From positions 1-64,000 of the forward strand of contig BNUQ01000006.1 of the NCBI GenBank assembly GCA_025997475.1: DNA of 64,000 bases, written 5' to 3'. The position numbers and the translations under genes are program-made. Position 1 is the stretch's first letter. Each line of letters opens with the position of its first letter. Positions 43,731 through 52,252 of this stretch are shown here, one piece after another. The notes beneath the pieces are model-generated. The model was not told where the DNA came from, ran no database searches, and saw only the letters and a list, made by a program, of their open reading frames with translations. This stretch comes from Planctomycetales bacterium. Its GTDB lineage: Bacteria > Planctomycetota > SZUA-567.

Positions 43731-45068
43731 ATGTTTTCCCGCATCCTAATTGCCAATCGCGGCGAAATCGCCGTCCGCATTATTCGCGCCTGCCGCAAAC
43801 TCGGCATCGAAGCCGTCGCCGTTTATTCCGAAGTTGACCGCGATTCTCTGCACGTCAAACTCGCCGACGTCGCCGTGTGCATCGGTCCCGCCGAAAGCGC
43901 CCGCAGTTATCTGCACATTCCGAGCATCATTTCCGCGGCGCAAATCACCGATGTCGAGGCCATTCACCCCGGCTTCGGCTTTTTGTCCGAGAACAGTCAT
44001 TTCGCCGAGACCTGCCAGTCGCTCGATATCAAATTCATCGGTCCGACGAGCAAGGCGATGGCGAAAATGGGCGACAAAGCGATGGCGCGAAAAATCGCGC
44101 AACAAAGCGGCGTGCCGGTGTTGCCCGGTAGTCAGGGCGTCCTCGAAAGCGACGACGAGGGTATCAAATTAGCGCGGAACATCGGCTATCCGGTCATCGT
44201 CAAAGCCCGCGCCGGCGGCGGCGGACGCGGGATTCGCATCGCGCATAACGAGGCGTCGCTGAAAACCGGTATGCAACAAGCGCGCGCCGAAGCCGAAGCG
44301 GCGTTCGGCGACGGGGCGCTGTATATCGAGAAATTTTTGGAACATCCGCGCCATGTCGAAATGCAAATTTTGGCGGACGAACACGGCAACGTGCTGTATC
44401 TCGGCGAGCGCGATTGCAGTATTCAGCGGCGGCATCAAAAGTTGTTGGAAGAGTCTCCGTCGCCGGTGGTGGACGGGCGCTTGCGGAAGCAAATCGGCGA
44501 GGCGGCGGTGGCGCTGTGCAAACAATGCGCCTACACCAACGCCGGCACGATTGAATTTTTATACGAAGGCGGCAAATTTTATTTTATGGAAATGAACACG
44601 CGGATTCAGGTGGAGCATCCGGTAACGGAAATGACGACGGGGTTGGATTTGGTCGAGGAGCAATTGCGGATTGCCGCCGGCGAAAGATTGCAGTGGACGC
44701 AAAACGACATCGTGCCGCAAGGACACGCGATGGAATTTCGGATTAACGCGGAAGACCCCGACCGGAATTTCGCGCCGTTTCCGGGGAAAATCGACATTAT
44801 CGCGGCGCCGACCGGCACCGACGTGCGGGTGGACACGTTCGTTTATTCGGGCTACCGGATTCCGCCGAATTACGACTCGATGATTGCGAAACTTATCGTG
44901 CGCGGCAAAAACCGCGCGGCGGCGATTCAACTCGGCAAACAGGCATTATCGCAATTTTTATTGGAAGGCGTGAAAACCACGATTCCGTTCCACCGGAAAC
45001 TGCTCGGCAACAACAATTTCGTCAGTAACAATTACGACATCAATTTCATCGACGAGAACTTTCTGTAA
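43731..45068 (+). CDS. accC: Biotin carboxylase subunit of acetyl-CoA carboxylase
   Basis: 445 residues, normal. MFSRILIANRGEIAVRIIRA, ATP-grasp loop VKARAGGGGRGIRIAHN (~160-176), ERDCSIQRRHQKLLEESPSP, active-site EMNTRIQVEHPVTEM (~285-300). Carboxylates the biotin on AccB at the expense of ATP. Ribosome site AAAGGAAA. The cytosolic first step of fatty-acid synthesis. Confidence 0.97.
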   Translation: MFSRILIANRGEIAVRIIRACRKLGIEAVAVYSEVDRDSLHVKLADVAVCIGPAESARSYLHIPSIISAAQITDVEAIHPGFGFLSENSHFAETCQSLDIKFIGPTSKAMAKMGDKAMARKIAQQSGVPVLPGSQGVLESDDEGIKLARNIGYPVIVKARAGGGGRGIRIAHNEASLKTGMQQARAEAEAAFGDGALYIEKFLEHPRHVEMQILADEHGNVLYLGERDCSIQRRHQKLLEESPSPVVDGRLRKQIGEAAVALCKQCAYTNAGTIEFLYEGGKFYFMEMNTRIQVEHPVTEMTTGLDLVEEQLRIAAGERLQWTQNDIVPQGHAMEFRINAEDPDRNFAPFPGKIDIIAAPTGTDVRVDTFVYSGYRIPPNYDSMIAKLIVRGKNRAAAIQLGKQALSQFLLEGVKTTIPFHRKLLGNNNFVSNNYDINFIDENFL

Positions 45069-45074
45069 TCAATT

Positions 45075-45831
45075 AAAGGCAAGGTGACAGTGAAAACGGA
45101 ACACTACCTGCCACGATGGCGTGGGTAAAACGGTATCATTACGCTCCTCCTTTTTTACTTTTTCGCCCCGCCACGACGTGAGCGTTTTCATTGCCGATAT
45201 TTTCGGGGAAATTGTAAAAAATTATAGTGAACACGCTCTACTTGACCTCGCGACGCAACGCGCCGAGTTGGACAGTTTCGATTTCGTCGAAGACCTCGCG
45301 TTGCCCGGCGGAATTTTGGTGCAAGTGTTCAGCGGCGTTCCCGTTTGGGGACACGTGGTCAGTTCGTTACCGTTAGCGCGAAGCACCGCGGAAAACGTGG
45401 TTAAAGGCCTCATCGAACGTTGGCGAAAACACGGTTTGCCGGACTACGCGCAGTTCGATAACGGACTGCCTTTCGCCGGTCCGCCGTTGCCGGACGCGGT
45501 TGGACAAGTCGTCTGGCTCTGCTGGTCGCTCGGCGTCGTGCCGGTGTTCGCGCCGCCGCGCCGCTTCGGTTTTCAGTCGCAGGTCGAGGGCTACAACCGG
45601 CGATGGCAAGAAGCGGTGTGGCGCAAAGAATTCGGTTTTACGACGCTCGCCGACGTGCGAAAACAATCGGCGAAATTCGTCAACGCCGACGGCAACGACG
45701 ACGAAAAAACGCGGTGCGAATACCGCCAAAAAATCGCGATAAAATAACGCTCCAAGTGACAGTGAAAGCGGAACACTACTTGACAAAAAATTCTCACTTG
45801 GGTGTTCCATTTTCATTGTCACTTTGCCCTT
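45075..45831. mobile_element. Degenerate insertion sequence with repeated ends
   Basis: Left end 45075-45108 (AAGGTGACAGTGAAAACGGA, then ACACTACC) and right end 45801-45831 (inverted AAAGTGACAATGAAAATGGA, then ACACC) are imperfect inverted repeats; an internal direct copy lies at 45753-45784. Several repeat copies near the ends are usual for rve-type IS elements. The ~757-bp span is short for one, so it is internally deleted. An IS427-type end TATAGTGAACACGCTCTA is embedded at 45225-45241. Confidence 0.7.
45217..45747 (+). pseudogene. DDE (rve-type) transposase, C-terminal part
   Basis: The catalytic integrase core is recognisable: FDFVEDLALPGGILVQVFSG (Asp 1), YAQFDNGLPFAGPPLP (Asp 2) and FQSQVEGYNRRWQEAVWRKE (Glu), in the right spacing. 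The N-terminal helix-turn-helix and about half of the protein are missing; upstream codons back to 45121 come from unrelated sequence containing an IS427-like end. So it is a relic, not an active transposase. Confidence 0.75.
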
Positions 45832-45843
45832 AATTCTTAATTC

Positions 45844-47775
45844 TTAATTGTTCTTAACTTCGCCGCTCGGCGGCAACGCGCGGGTTTTCACCTCTTCGGT
45901 CAGCCGCGCCGTCAGCGCCGCGACCGTCATTTCGCCTAAATCGCCGCGGACGCGGCGGCGCGCCGCGACGGTTTGCGCTTCCGCTTCTTTCGCGCCGATG
46001 ACGATTAAATACGGCACTTTCGCCAATTCGCCGTGACGGATTTTCGCGCCGATTTTTTCATTTTTGCCGTCAACGGTTACGCGCAACCCCGCCGCCGCAA
46101 GTTGTTTTTTCACTTCTTTCGCATAAGGCAAAACCGCGTCGCTAATCGGCAAAATCCGCGCCTGTTCCGGCGCGAGCCACAGCGGAAAATCACCGGCGAA
46201 ATGCTCGGTCAACACGCCCAAGAATCTTTCAATCGAACCGGAAATCGCGCGGTGAATCATCACCGGTCGTTGCCGCGCCGAGTTCTCGTCAACGTAATGC
46301 AAATCGAAGCGCTCCGGCATCGAAAAATCGACTTGGATAGTTCCCATTTGCCACGTCCGCCCAATCGCGTCGGCGACGTGAAAATCAATTTTCGGTCCGT
46401 AAAACGCGCCGTCGCCCGGATTTAACTTAAACGCGATATTTAATTTTTTCAGCGCGTTTTCGAGCGCGGCTTCGGCGTTTGCCCACATCTCGTCGGTGCC
46501 GACCGATTTCGGCGGACGGGTCGAAAGTTCGATATGGTCGAATTTCATCCCCAACGTCGCGGTATAGACCTTGAAAATAAATTCGATGCAGTGCGCGATT
46601 TCGTCTTCGAGTTGCGCCGGCGCGCAGAAAATATGCGCGTCGTCTTGCGTGAAGCCGCGCACGCGAATCAGCCCGTGAATTTCGCCGCTTCCCTCGTAAC
46701 GGTGGACGTGCCCGAATTCCGCCCAGCGAAGCGGCAAATCGTGGTGGCTGTAAAGTCCGGCTTTATAGAGCAACACCGCGCCGGGGCAGTTCATTGGCTT
46801 GACGCCGAAATCGCGCCCGTCTTTCGTCGTTACATACATTTTGTCGGCGTAATTTTCCCAATGCCCGGAAATTTCCCACAATTCGCGGTTGAGAATTTGC
46901 GGCGTCAAAAATTCTTCGTAGTCGTGCGCGTAACAAAGTTCGCGCAAAAAGTTGATAAACGTGTTGCGCAAAACCACGCCGTTATGCCGCCAAAACGCCA
47001 TACCGGGGGCTTCGGCGTGAAATTCGTAAAGTCCGAGTTGCTTGCCGAGAACGCGGTGGTCGCGTTTTTTCGCTTCCTCGATTTGCCGCAGATATTTTTC
47101 CAATTCCTCTTTGGTCGCGAACGTCGTGCCATAGACGCGGGTCAATTGTTTTTGCGAATGGTCGCCGTGCCAATACGCGCCGGCGAGCGACAGCACTTTG
47201 AAATGCCCGATTTTACCGGCGGACGGCACGTGCGGTCCGCGGCACAAATCGCTGAACGCGCCTTGCTCGTAAAACGAAAGCACATCGCCCTTGGCGCGGT
47301 TGATGTTGTCGGTTTTGTATTCGTCGTCGGCGTATTTGGCGAGCGCTTCGGCGCGGGTCAGTTCGCGGCGGACGAAGGGCTGATTTGCCTTGACGATTTT
47401 CGCCATTTCTTTTTCGAGGCGCGGCAAATCGTCGGCGGTCAGCGGCGTGGCGGGGTCGAGGTCGTAATAAAAACCGTCGTCCACGGCGGGACCGTAGGCG
47501 AATTTCGTGCCGGGGAAAAGTCGCGCGACGGCTTCCGCCAACACGTGCGACGCCGAATGGCGCATTAACGCCAACGCTTCCGGCGACGACGGCGTAATCA
47601 CGGCGACGGTCGCGTCGGCATCGACGACCGCCGTCAGGTCGCGCAGTTCGCCGTTGACGCTGACGGCGAGCGCGGCTTTGGCGAGACCGGCGCCGATTTT
47701 TTCGGCGATTTCTTTGCCGAGGACCGGCGTCGAAAAATCCAACACCGAGTTGTCGGGGAGCGTAATTTTGGGCAT
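45844..47775 (-). CDS. thrS: Threonyl-tRNA synthetase
   Basis: 643 residues from ATG 47775 (AAGGACTCCGCT upstream). TGS domain (~1-62), editing domain with HSASHVLAEAV (~75) and YKTDNINRAKGDVLSFYEQG, class II catalytic core: motif 1 region, GVKPMNCPGAVLLYKAGL (zinc site Cys), motif 2 FGHVHRYEGSGEIHGLIRVR, FTQDDAHIFC, and anticodon-binding C-terminus. Attaches Thr to tRNA and clears Ser-tRNA-Thr. No leader T-box visible. Confidence 0.97.
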   Translation of the reverse strand: MPKITLPDNSVLDFSTPVLGKEIAEKIGAGLAKAALAVSVNGELRDLTAVVDADATVAVITPSSPEALALMRHSASHVLAEAVARLFPGTKFAYGPAVDDGFYYDLDPATPLTADDLPRLEKEMAKIVKANQPFVRRELTRAEALAKYADDEYKTDNINRAKGDVLSFYEQGAFSDLCRGPHVPSAGKIGHFKVLSLAGAYWHGDHSQKQLTRVYGTTFATKEELEKYLRQIEEAKKRDHRVLGKQLGLYEFHAEAPGMAFWRHNGVVLRNTFINFLRELCYAHDYEEFLTPQILNRELWEISGHWENYADKMYVTTKDGRDFGVKPMNCPGAVLLYKAGLYSHHDLPLRWAEFGHVHRYEGSGEIHGLIRVRGFTQDDAHIFCAPAQLEDEIAHCIEFIFKVYTATLGMKFDHIELSTRPPKSVGTDEMWANAEAALENALKKLNIAFKLNPGDGAFYGPKIDFHVADAIGRTWQMGTIQVDFSMPERFDLHYVDENSARQRPVMIHRAISGSIERFLGVLTEHFAGDFPLWLAPEQARILPISDAVLPYAKEVKKQLAAAGLRVTVDGKNEKIGAKIRHGELAKVPYLIVIGAKEAEAQTVAARRRVRGDLGEMTVAALTARLTEEVKTRALPPSGEVKNN

Positions 47776-47817
47776 AGCGGAGTCCTTTTTTCTTTGTCCA
47801 CTCTTAATTCTCAATTC

Positions 47818-48783
47818 TTAATCGGTTTGATACCGCGCCGCAAACATCGCGTGGTCATCGGCGGCGGTGGTGTTCAGGCGCGTCGTCAGCAGACCTTCGG
47901 TTACCGCCGCGTTGACGCCCGCCGCGAGCGCCCGTTGTTGCAGTTCCGGCGAAAACTTGCCGCGCCCGCCGGCGAAACGCATCTGCGCCGTCGGATGGAC
48001 TAAACGGAAAATCGCCACCGCCGTTAAAATTTCCTCTTCCGTCAACGGCGGCTGACTTGCCAACGCCGTGCCTTTAATCGGGTCAAGCACGTTCAGCGGC
48101 AGGGAGTGCGGTTGAAATTCGACCAACGCGAACGCAAGCTCGACCCGTTGCGCGAAGGTCTCGCCCAAGCCGATAATGCCGCCGCAACACAGGCGCAAAC
48201 CGACTTTTAGCGCGGCGCGGAGCGTGCGTTTTTTGTCTTCAATCGTGTGCGTGGTGCAAACCTGCGGGAAAAACGACGGCGCGGTTTCGAGGTTGCAGTG
48301 ATAATTTTTCATCCCCGCCTCTTTGAGTTGCCGCAATTGCTCCTCCGACAACAAGCCGAGCGACGCGCACAATTCGCACTCGCCTTTTTGGGCGTTTAAT
48401 TGGCGGTAAATGGCGAGGACTTTCGCGAAGTCGGCGTCGCTCAATTTTTCGCCGCTGGTAACCAGCGAGAAGCGATGGATTTTTTTGCTTTGGGCGTATT
48501 GCAGATTTTTCAGCGCGGCGTCCAAGCCGACCAAATCGTATTTGTCGATGGCGCAGTCGTGATGCGCCGATTGCGCGCACCATTTGCAGTCGCCCGCGCA
48601 TTTGCCGGACTTGGCGTTTTGGATGCAACACAAGTTGTAGCCGCGCGGCGCTCGGGCGCGGGTAACTTCGCCGGACGCGGCGTAAAGCGCTTCTTTGTCC
48701 GGCTGTTCGCCGAGAAAAAGCGCCTCGGCAACCGTGAGGGCGCCGCCGTCCAACACGCGCCGTTTAAGTTCGTCAATCGTCAT
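47818..48783 (-). CDS. bioB: Biotin synthase
   Basis: 321 residues from ATG 48783 (AAAGGG upstream; GTG 48798 is an alternative). Radical SAM with CAGDCKWCAQ (CxxxCxxC 4Fe-4S site), YHCNLETAPSFFPQVCTTHT and CCGGIIGLGETFAQRVELAF, and PLNVLDPIKGTAL. Inserts sulfur into dethiobiotin. Biotin links it functionally to accB/accC in this window. The stop is 43 bases from thrS and the two may share a transcript. Confidence 0.95.
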   Translation of the reverse strand: MTIDELKRRVLDGGALTVAEALFLGEQPDKEALYAASGEVTRARAPRGYNLCCIQNAKSGKCAGDCKWCAQSAHHDCAIDKYDLVGLDAALKNLQYAQSKKIHRFSLVTSGEKLSDADFAKVLAIYRQLNAQKGECELCASLGLLSEEQLRQLKEAGMKNYHCNLETAPSFFPQVCTTHTIEDKKRTLRAALKVGLRLCCGGIIGLGETFAQRVELAFALVEFQPHSLPLNVLDPIKGTALASQPPLTEEEILTAVAIFRLVHPTAQMRFAGGRGKFSPELQQRALAAGVNAAVTEGLLTTRLNTTAADDHAMFAARYQTD

Positions 48784-48796
48784 CGCCATCCCTTTC

Positions 48797-48912
48797 ACGA
48801 CAATTAAAAATTAACAATTAACAATTAACAATGGCGGAGTTTTATTTTCAGATTCGCGAAGCGATTTTGCCCATCAAACTCCACAATTTTCAATTTTTAA
48901 TTGTTAATTGCG
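48797..48912. repeat. Heptamer-repeat hairpin element (TTAATTG type)
   Basis: Left arm AATTAACAATTAACAATTAA, right arm CAATTTTTAATTGTTAATTG, with an inner inverted pair GGAGTTT/AAACTCC and core TTCGCGAAGCGA. The same core appears at 38203-38322. Confidence 0.85.
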
Positions 48913-48959
48913 CTAAAAAAAGCGCCCTGAAAATCACCGGGATTTTCAGGGCAAAATTT

Positions 48960-49035
48960 TGGTGCCGAAGCCCGGACTCGGACCGGGGACACCTGCCTTT
49001 TCAGGGCAGTGCTCTACCAACTGAGCTACCTCGGC
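48960..49035 (-). tRNA. tRNA-Phe (GAA)
   Basis: Acceptor GCCGAGG/CTTCGGC, anticodon stem CTGCC/GGCAG with loop CTGAAAA giving GAA, T arm with GTCCGAG loop, encoded CCA at 48960-48962. Confidence 0.95.
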
Positions 49036-49072
49036 AAAACGTTGGCGCATACTACGGCGAAACGCGGCAAAG

Positions 49073-49573
49073 TCAAGCAGAAGGCGCAGACGGCGCGGGC
49101 GGCGGAGCGCGGAAACTCCATAACGCGAATCGCGCCACGCCGACGACAATCGCCACGTCCGCTAAATTATAGACGGGCCAACTATACACGTCCGGCACGC
49201 GCATCCAGATAAAATCGCGCACGCCGCTCAACCTTTCGCCATACAGTTCCGCCGTGGTGAGCCCGCGGTCGTAAAAATTGCCGACCGCGCCGCCCAAAAT
49301 CAAACCAAGCGCCCACAACGGCGCGGGCTTGCGGCGATGCGACCACGCCAACCACGTTACCACCGCCATCATCGCCGCCGTCAACAGCAACAGCGCGAGC
49401 GGCGCGCCACTGCCCAATCCCCACAACGCGCCCTCGTTGATGTGCCGCGTAAAACTTAAATAGCCGGGAATGAGGTCGAAGACGCCGCGCGTCGCGAGCC
49501 ACGCGAAAACCGCGTGTTTGCTCCCCAAGTCAAGCGCCGCCGTCAGCGCCGCGATTAACCAGAAATAACGCAT
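49073..49573 (-). CDS. lspA: Lipoprotein signal peptidase (signal peptidase II)
   Basis: 166 residues, normal. Four membrane spans; catalytic Asp in GAVGNFYDRGLTTAEL and Asp in WPVYNLADVAIVVGV, both required. Also SFTRHINEGALWGLGS near the expected NxGxAF motif, here NEGALWG. Cleaves the signal peptide of diacylglyceryl-prolipoproteins, showing an outer-membrane lifestyle. The upstream 465 bp is duplicated at 51786-52250. Confidence 0.95.
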   Translation of the reverse strand: MRYFWLIAALTAALDLGSKHAVFAWLATRGVFDLIPGYLSFTRHINEGALWGLGSGAPLALLLLTAAMMAVVTWLAWSHRRKPAPLWALGLILGGAVGNFYDRGLTTAELYGERLSGVRDFIWMRVPDVYSWPVYNLADVAIVVGVARFALWSFRAPPPAPSAPSA

Positions 49574-49739
49574 GGTTTTTTCCAGAGTTGAGAGTTGAAG
49601 GTTGAGAGAGAAAAGGGAAAAGTTGCGTTTTCGGCGTTTCTTAAACCGCTTAAAATTCTTACGCTTCTTAAATCCTAAATCCGTTCACGTGCGGCGCAAA
49701 ATTTAGCGCAAAAAATACGAAAAGGGAGTGCTAAAAAAA
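49273..49739. repeat. Direct repeat A of the lspA duplication
   Basis: About 467 bp nearly identical to 51786-52250, in the same orientation, 2,513 bp apart. It covers the first ~100 codons of lspA and its upstream region with AGAGTTG-type repeats. The copies differ by scattered single-base changes, so the duplication is fairly recent. Confidence 0.95.
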
Positions 49740-49861
49740 TAGAACGGTCTTTCCTTGATTTTTGAAAAATTTATTTTACTATTTTGCGCCGTTTTCGGTC
49801 GGAATTTTTTATTTGGTCGGAATTTTTTATTTTTTCGTCAGGATTAAATTTACAGACATAC

Positions 49862-50102
49862 ACGCCGGTTACCGGTATTTGCGGAATCGGCGTCAAGAGT
49901 TGGGGAACGACCTAAAATCGCCAAAATTTTCTGTGTTTCCCCACATCTTACTAACCACGCTCCCGCTTGGGGGTGCTGTTGGTTGCGTTGTAAGATGTGG
50001 GCTTTGGCGAGCCTTAGGTCGGACGCTGTCGGTAGTGCTCCTTTCACTACCCGCGTAAAAGAAATTTTGGATAAGCCCGAATCCGTTGGATTCGGGCTTT
50101 TT
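49862..50102 (+). ncRNA. Candidate structured RNA ending in a terminator
   Basis: Nested pairing with asymmetric bulges: GCGTC 49890-49894 with GACGC 50022-50026; CGACCTAA 49908-49915 with 50014-50021; CGCCAAA 49919-49925 with 50003-50009; twelve perfect pairs 49940-49951 with 49990-50001; an inner CTCCC/GGGGG hairpin. Then GGTAGTG-CTCCTTT-CACTACC (50031-50051) and a perfect twelve-pair terminator stem (50073-50084 with 50088-50099) with T run. A possible TTGATT/TACTAT promoter lies at 49755-49782. Not recognised as 6S, tmRNA, SRP or RNase P RNA. The frame at 49762-50058 runs through it and looks non-coding. Confidence 0.55.
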
Positions 50103-50135
50103 GTTTTGTGGCAAAAAAAGAAAGAGGAGAAGAAA

Positions 50136-50297
50136 ATGGGATTTATGGATACGGTTAAGAGGTGGCTTGAAGAAGAACTACAAAAATCGCGTTACAAAAA
50201 AAGAAAAGCAGAAAGCGATAAGACATCGCATCTCTCGGCTTTCGAAAAATACAAAAGGAAAAAAATGGAGGAAAATAAAAAAAATGGAGGAAAATAA
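50136..50297 (+). CDS. Small charged protein, first gene of the cassette
   Basis: 53 residues. MGFMDTVKRWLEEELQKSRY is amphipathic, the rest highly charged (KKRKAESDKTSHLSAFEKYK, RKKMEENKKNGGK). Ribosome site AGAGGAGAAGAAA. Its start MGFMDT resembles MGFFDS of the GIY-YIG-like gene 840 bases downstream, suggesting a shared membrane- or partner-targeting N-terminus. Ends overlapping the next gene by 14 bases. Not recognised. Confidence 0.65.
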   Translation: MGFMDTVKRWLEEELQKSRYKKRKAESDKTSHLSAFEKYKRKKMEENKKNGGK

Positions 50298-50922
50298 TTT
50301 AGAGACGCAGGAAGATGTAAAGGCAGGAGAAAAAGAAGCCATAGACGCAAATGCTCTTCTCGCCTCTGGCGTGGCGATAGTTGGCGCCATAGTCGGCTAC
50401 GTAGCATTAAGATTACTCGTCAGCCATGAACTTGTAACCGATGGTTGGTGGATTTGGTTGGCATTTCTGGTAATAGGAGCATTTGTTGGTGGTTTTGCTT
50501 TCGGGCTTGTAATAAGTGGATGCGGTGGTGATTTGGCTGTGATTTGCTGTGTAGCGGCATTAGGTGCCGCCGCAGGTTACGGGGCATTAACGCTGCTCGG
50601 CAAAGACGGACTCGTGAATGGACGGTTGGCTTGGTTCGCATTTGTGGCGGGAGGAGGCGCTGTCAGCTTTGTTGGATACAGCGCATATAGAGCATTACAC
50701 GCAATGATTGAGCATTACAAGAAAATGGTTGACCATTATCAGAGATTTGTTAATTACAACCTGCAAACATATGAGGTGTATAAACAAACAGCCGGAGACG
50801 TAGCCGGAGACAATGGCGATGATTTTCGTATAGAATGTTCCGGTTGGGTGATTTATATCGGTATCGTGGTGTTGGCGTTTATCGCGCTTGCCGGATATGG
50901 GGTCTATTGTATTTTAGCGTAA
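50284..50922 (+). CDS. Multi-pass membrane protein of the cassette
   Basis: 212 residues from ATG 50284. About five membrane spans, including ASGVAIVGAIVGYVALRLLV, WLAFLVIGAFVGGFAFGLVI, VICCVAALGAAAGYGALTLL, LAWFAFVAGGGAVSFVGYSA and a last one WVIYIGIVVLAFIALAGYGV; a soluble helical loop with HYKKMVDHYQRFVNYNLQTY lies before the last span. Not recognised. The start is coupled to the upstream gene. AT-richer codon use than neighbours. Confidence 0.7.
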   Translation: MEENNLETQEDVKAGEKEAIDANALLASGVAIVGAIVGYVALRLLVSHELVTDGWWIWLAFLVIGAFVGGFAFGLVISGCGGDLAVICCVAALGAAAGYGALTLLGKDGLVNGRLAWFAFVAGGGAVSFVGYSAYRALHAMIEHYKKMVDHYQRFVNYNLQTYEVYKQTAGDVAGDNGDDFRIECSGWVIYIGIVVLAFIALAGYGVYCILA

Positions 50923-50975
50923 TGTTGCGGCGCAACAAAATTTGTTGCGTATTCTCGTGAAAGGAGGGTGCTATT

Positions 50976-51326
50976 ATGGGATTTTTTGATTCTTTATTTG
51001 GGGGGGGGAAAGAAGGTGGAATATTCAATCCGGGCAAACCTAAAGTAGGGACACCGCCAGCCGAGCAGGGCGAATACCGATTATTAGGTGGTAAGTATAT
51101 CGGCATATCAAATAATATGCTTCGACGTATAAAAGAACACTTGAGAAGTGGTAAAATAACAAAAGGAGATACCATCTCATACCAAACGACAAAGCCAGGC
51201 GTAAGTTTTGATGACCTGCGCAAGCACGAAGCTAAAAAAATAAATAAACATAAGCCGGAGTTGAATAAACGCACAGGCGGCGGCGGTCGTCCGCCGAAGG
51301 TAAAATCGTCTTGGTTTCCGTGGTGA
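50976..51326 (+). CDS. GIY-YIG nuclease-like protein
   Basis: 116 residues, ribosome site AAAGGAGGG. N-terminal MGFFDSLFGGGKEGGIFNPG, then GEYRLLGGKYIGISNNMLRR (GIY- and YIG-like strands, with the Arg of the active site), IKEHLRSG and RKHEAKKINKHKPELNKRTG (Glu and Asn positions). The core is only ~75 residues, the smallest GIY-YIG size. It could be a DNA/RNA nuclease effector or toxin. FGGGK is encoded by a G9 run (51000-51008). Confidence 0.65.
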   Translation: MGFFDSLFGGGKEGGIFNPGKPKVGTPPAEQGEYRLLGGKYIGISNNMLRRIKEHLRSGKITKGDTISYQTTKPGVSFDDLRKHEAKKINKHKPELNKRTGGGGRPPKVKSSWFPW

Positions 51327-51501
51327 TAAAATAAACAATAGCGGCGAAACGTTCTATTTAGCCTGACGGGGTGGTTGCCGAAATTGGGGCAACGCGAAAA
51401 ACCACCCCGTCAATCGCTGATAGAGCGTCGCGATTGCCCCTCCCATAGAGGGGAATTTAATTTGTCGCGCTTCGCGCACTTTCAACTTTCAACTCTGAAC
51501 T
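51327..51501. other. Hairpin-rich gap after the cassette
   Basis: GACGGGGTGGTT (51365-51376) pairs perfectly with AACCACCCCGTC (51400-51411), with an inner GTTGCC/GGCAAC pair; then CCCCTC/GAGGGG near 51438-51453 and an AGAGTTG-type right arm at ~51480-51503. No T run follows the main stem. Confidence 0.6.
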
Positions 51502-52086
51502 CTACTCCACCGCGCGGCGGACTTCGTCGTGGAGCGCCGTCAATTCGCGTCCGGCGGGAGTGCCGAATTTTTCCGCGATCAGCATCATCCGCAACTCGCC
51601 GATTAAATAAAAACTGCCGGCGACGCACACCAAACCGCGCTCGCCCGCCAAGACCTGCGCCGCCAAGGTCGCTGTAACCGGAGTAAATCCGGCGCGGAAA
51701 CGGTCGACGCGGGCGGGGAATAATCTGACCGCTTCTGCGCGCAAAAATTCCGGCGCGGCGGCGCGACCGTTGGCGCTTTGCGTGAAAAAATTGCCGACCG
51801 CGCCGCCCAAAATCAAACCGAGCGCCCACAACGGCGCGGGCTTGCGGCGATGCGACCACGCCAACCACGTTACCACCGCCATCATCGCCGCCGTCAACAG
51901 CAACAGCGCGAGCGGCGCGCCACTGCCCAATCCCCACAACGCGCCCTCGTTGATGTGCCGCGTAAAACTTAAATAGCCGGGAATGAGGTCGAAGACGCCG
52001 CGCGTCGCGAGCCACGCGAAAACCGCGTGTTTGCTCCCCAAGTCAAGCGCCGCCGTCAGCGCCGCGATTAACCAGAAATAACGCAT
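51502..52086 (-). pseudogene. lspA-folC chimera
   Basis: Residues 1-100 match LspA up to GLILGGAVGNF and then change abruptly, losing both catalytic Asp. Residues ~101-194 (RFRAGFTPVTATLAAQVLAG and GLVCVAGSFYLIGELRMMLI) are the C-terminal tail of a folylpolyglutamate/dihydrofolate synthase. The joined frame is open but neither function can be present. Junction at ~51785 coincides with the left end of repeat B, so it formed by the duplication event. Confidence 0.85.
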
Positions 52087-52250
52087 AGTTTTTCCAGAGT
52101 TGAGAGTTGAAGGTTGAGAGAGAAAAGGGGAAAGTTGCGTTTTCTGCGTTTCTTAAACCGCTTAAAATTCTTACGCTTCTTAAATCCTAAATCCGTTCAC
52201 GTGCGGCGCAAAATTTAGCGCAAAAAAGACGAAAAGGGAGTGCTAAAAAA
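51786..52250. repeat. Direct repeat B of the lspA duplication
   Basis: Copy of 49273-49739. Its right end abuts an IS427-like relic and its left end joins the folC tail. Confidence 0.95.
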
Positions 52251-52252
52251 TT

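Noticed and set aside
46534..47568. 344-residue plus-strand ORF
   Set aside because: Antisense to thrS; Arg/Val/Phe-rich composition typical of complementary-frame artefacts.
49890..50026. Assignment of the RNA candidate to 6S RNA or retron RNA
   Set aside because: The bulge layout is one-sided, without the symmetric central bubble of 6S, and no reverse transcriptase is present.
49762..50058. 98-residue plus-strand ORF
   Set aside because: Overlaps the nested hairpins of the candidate RNA and reads through their arms; coding is less likely than structured RNA.
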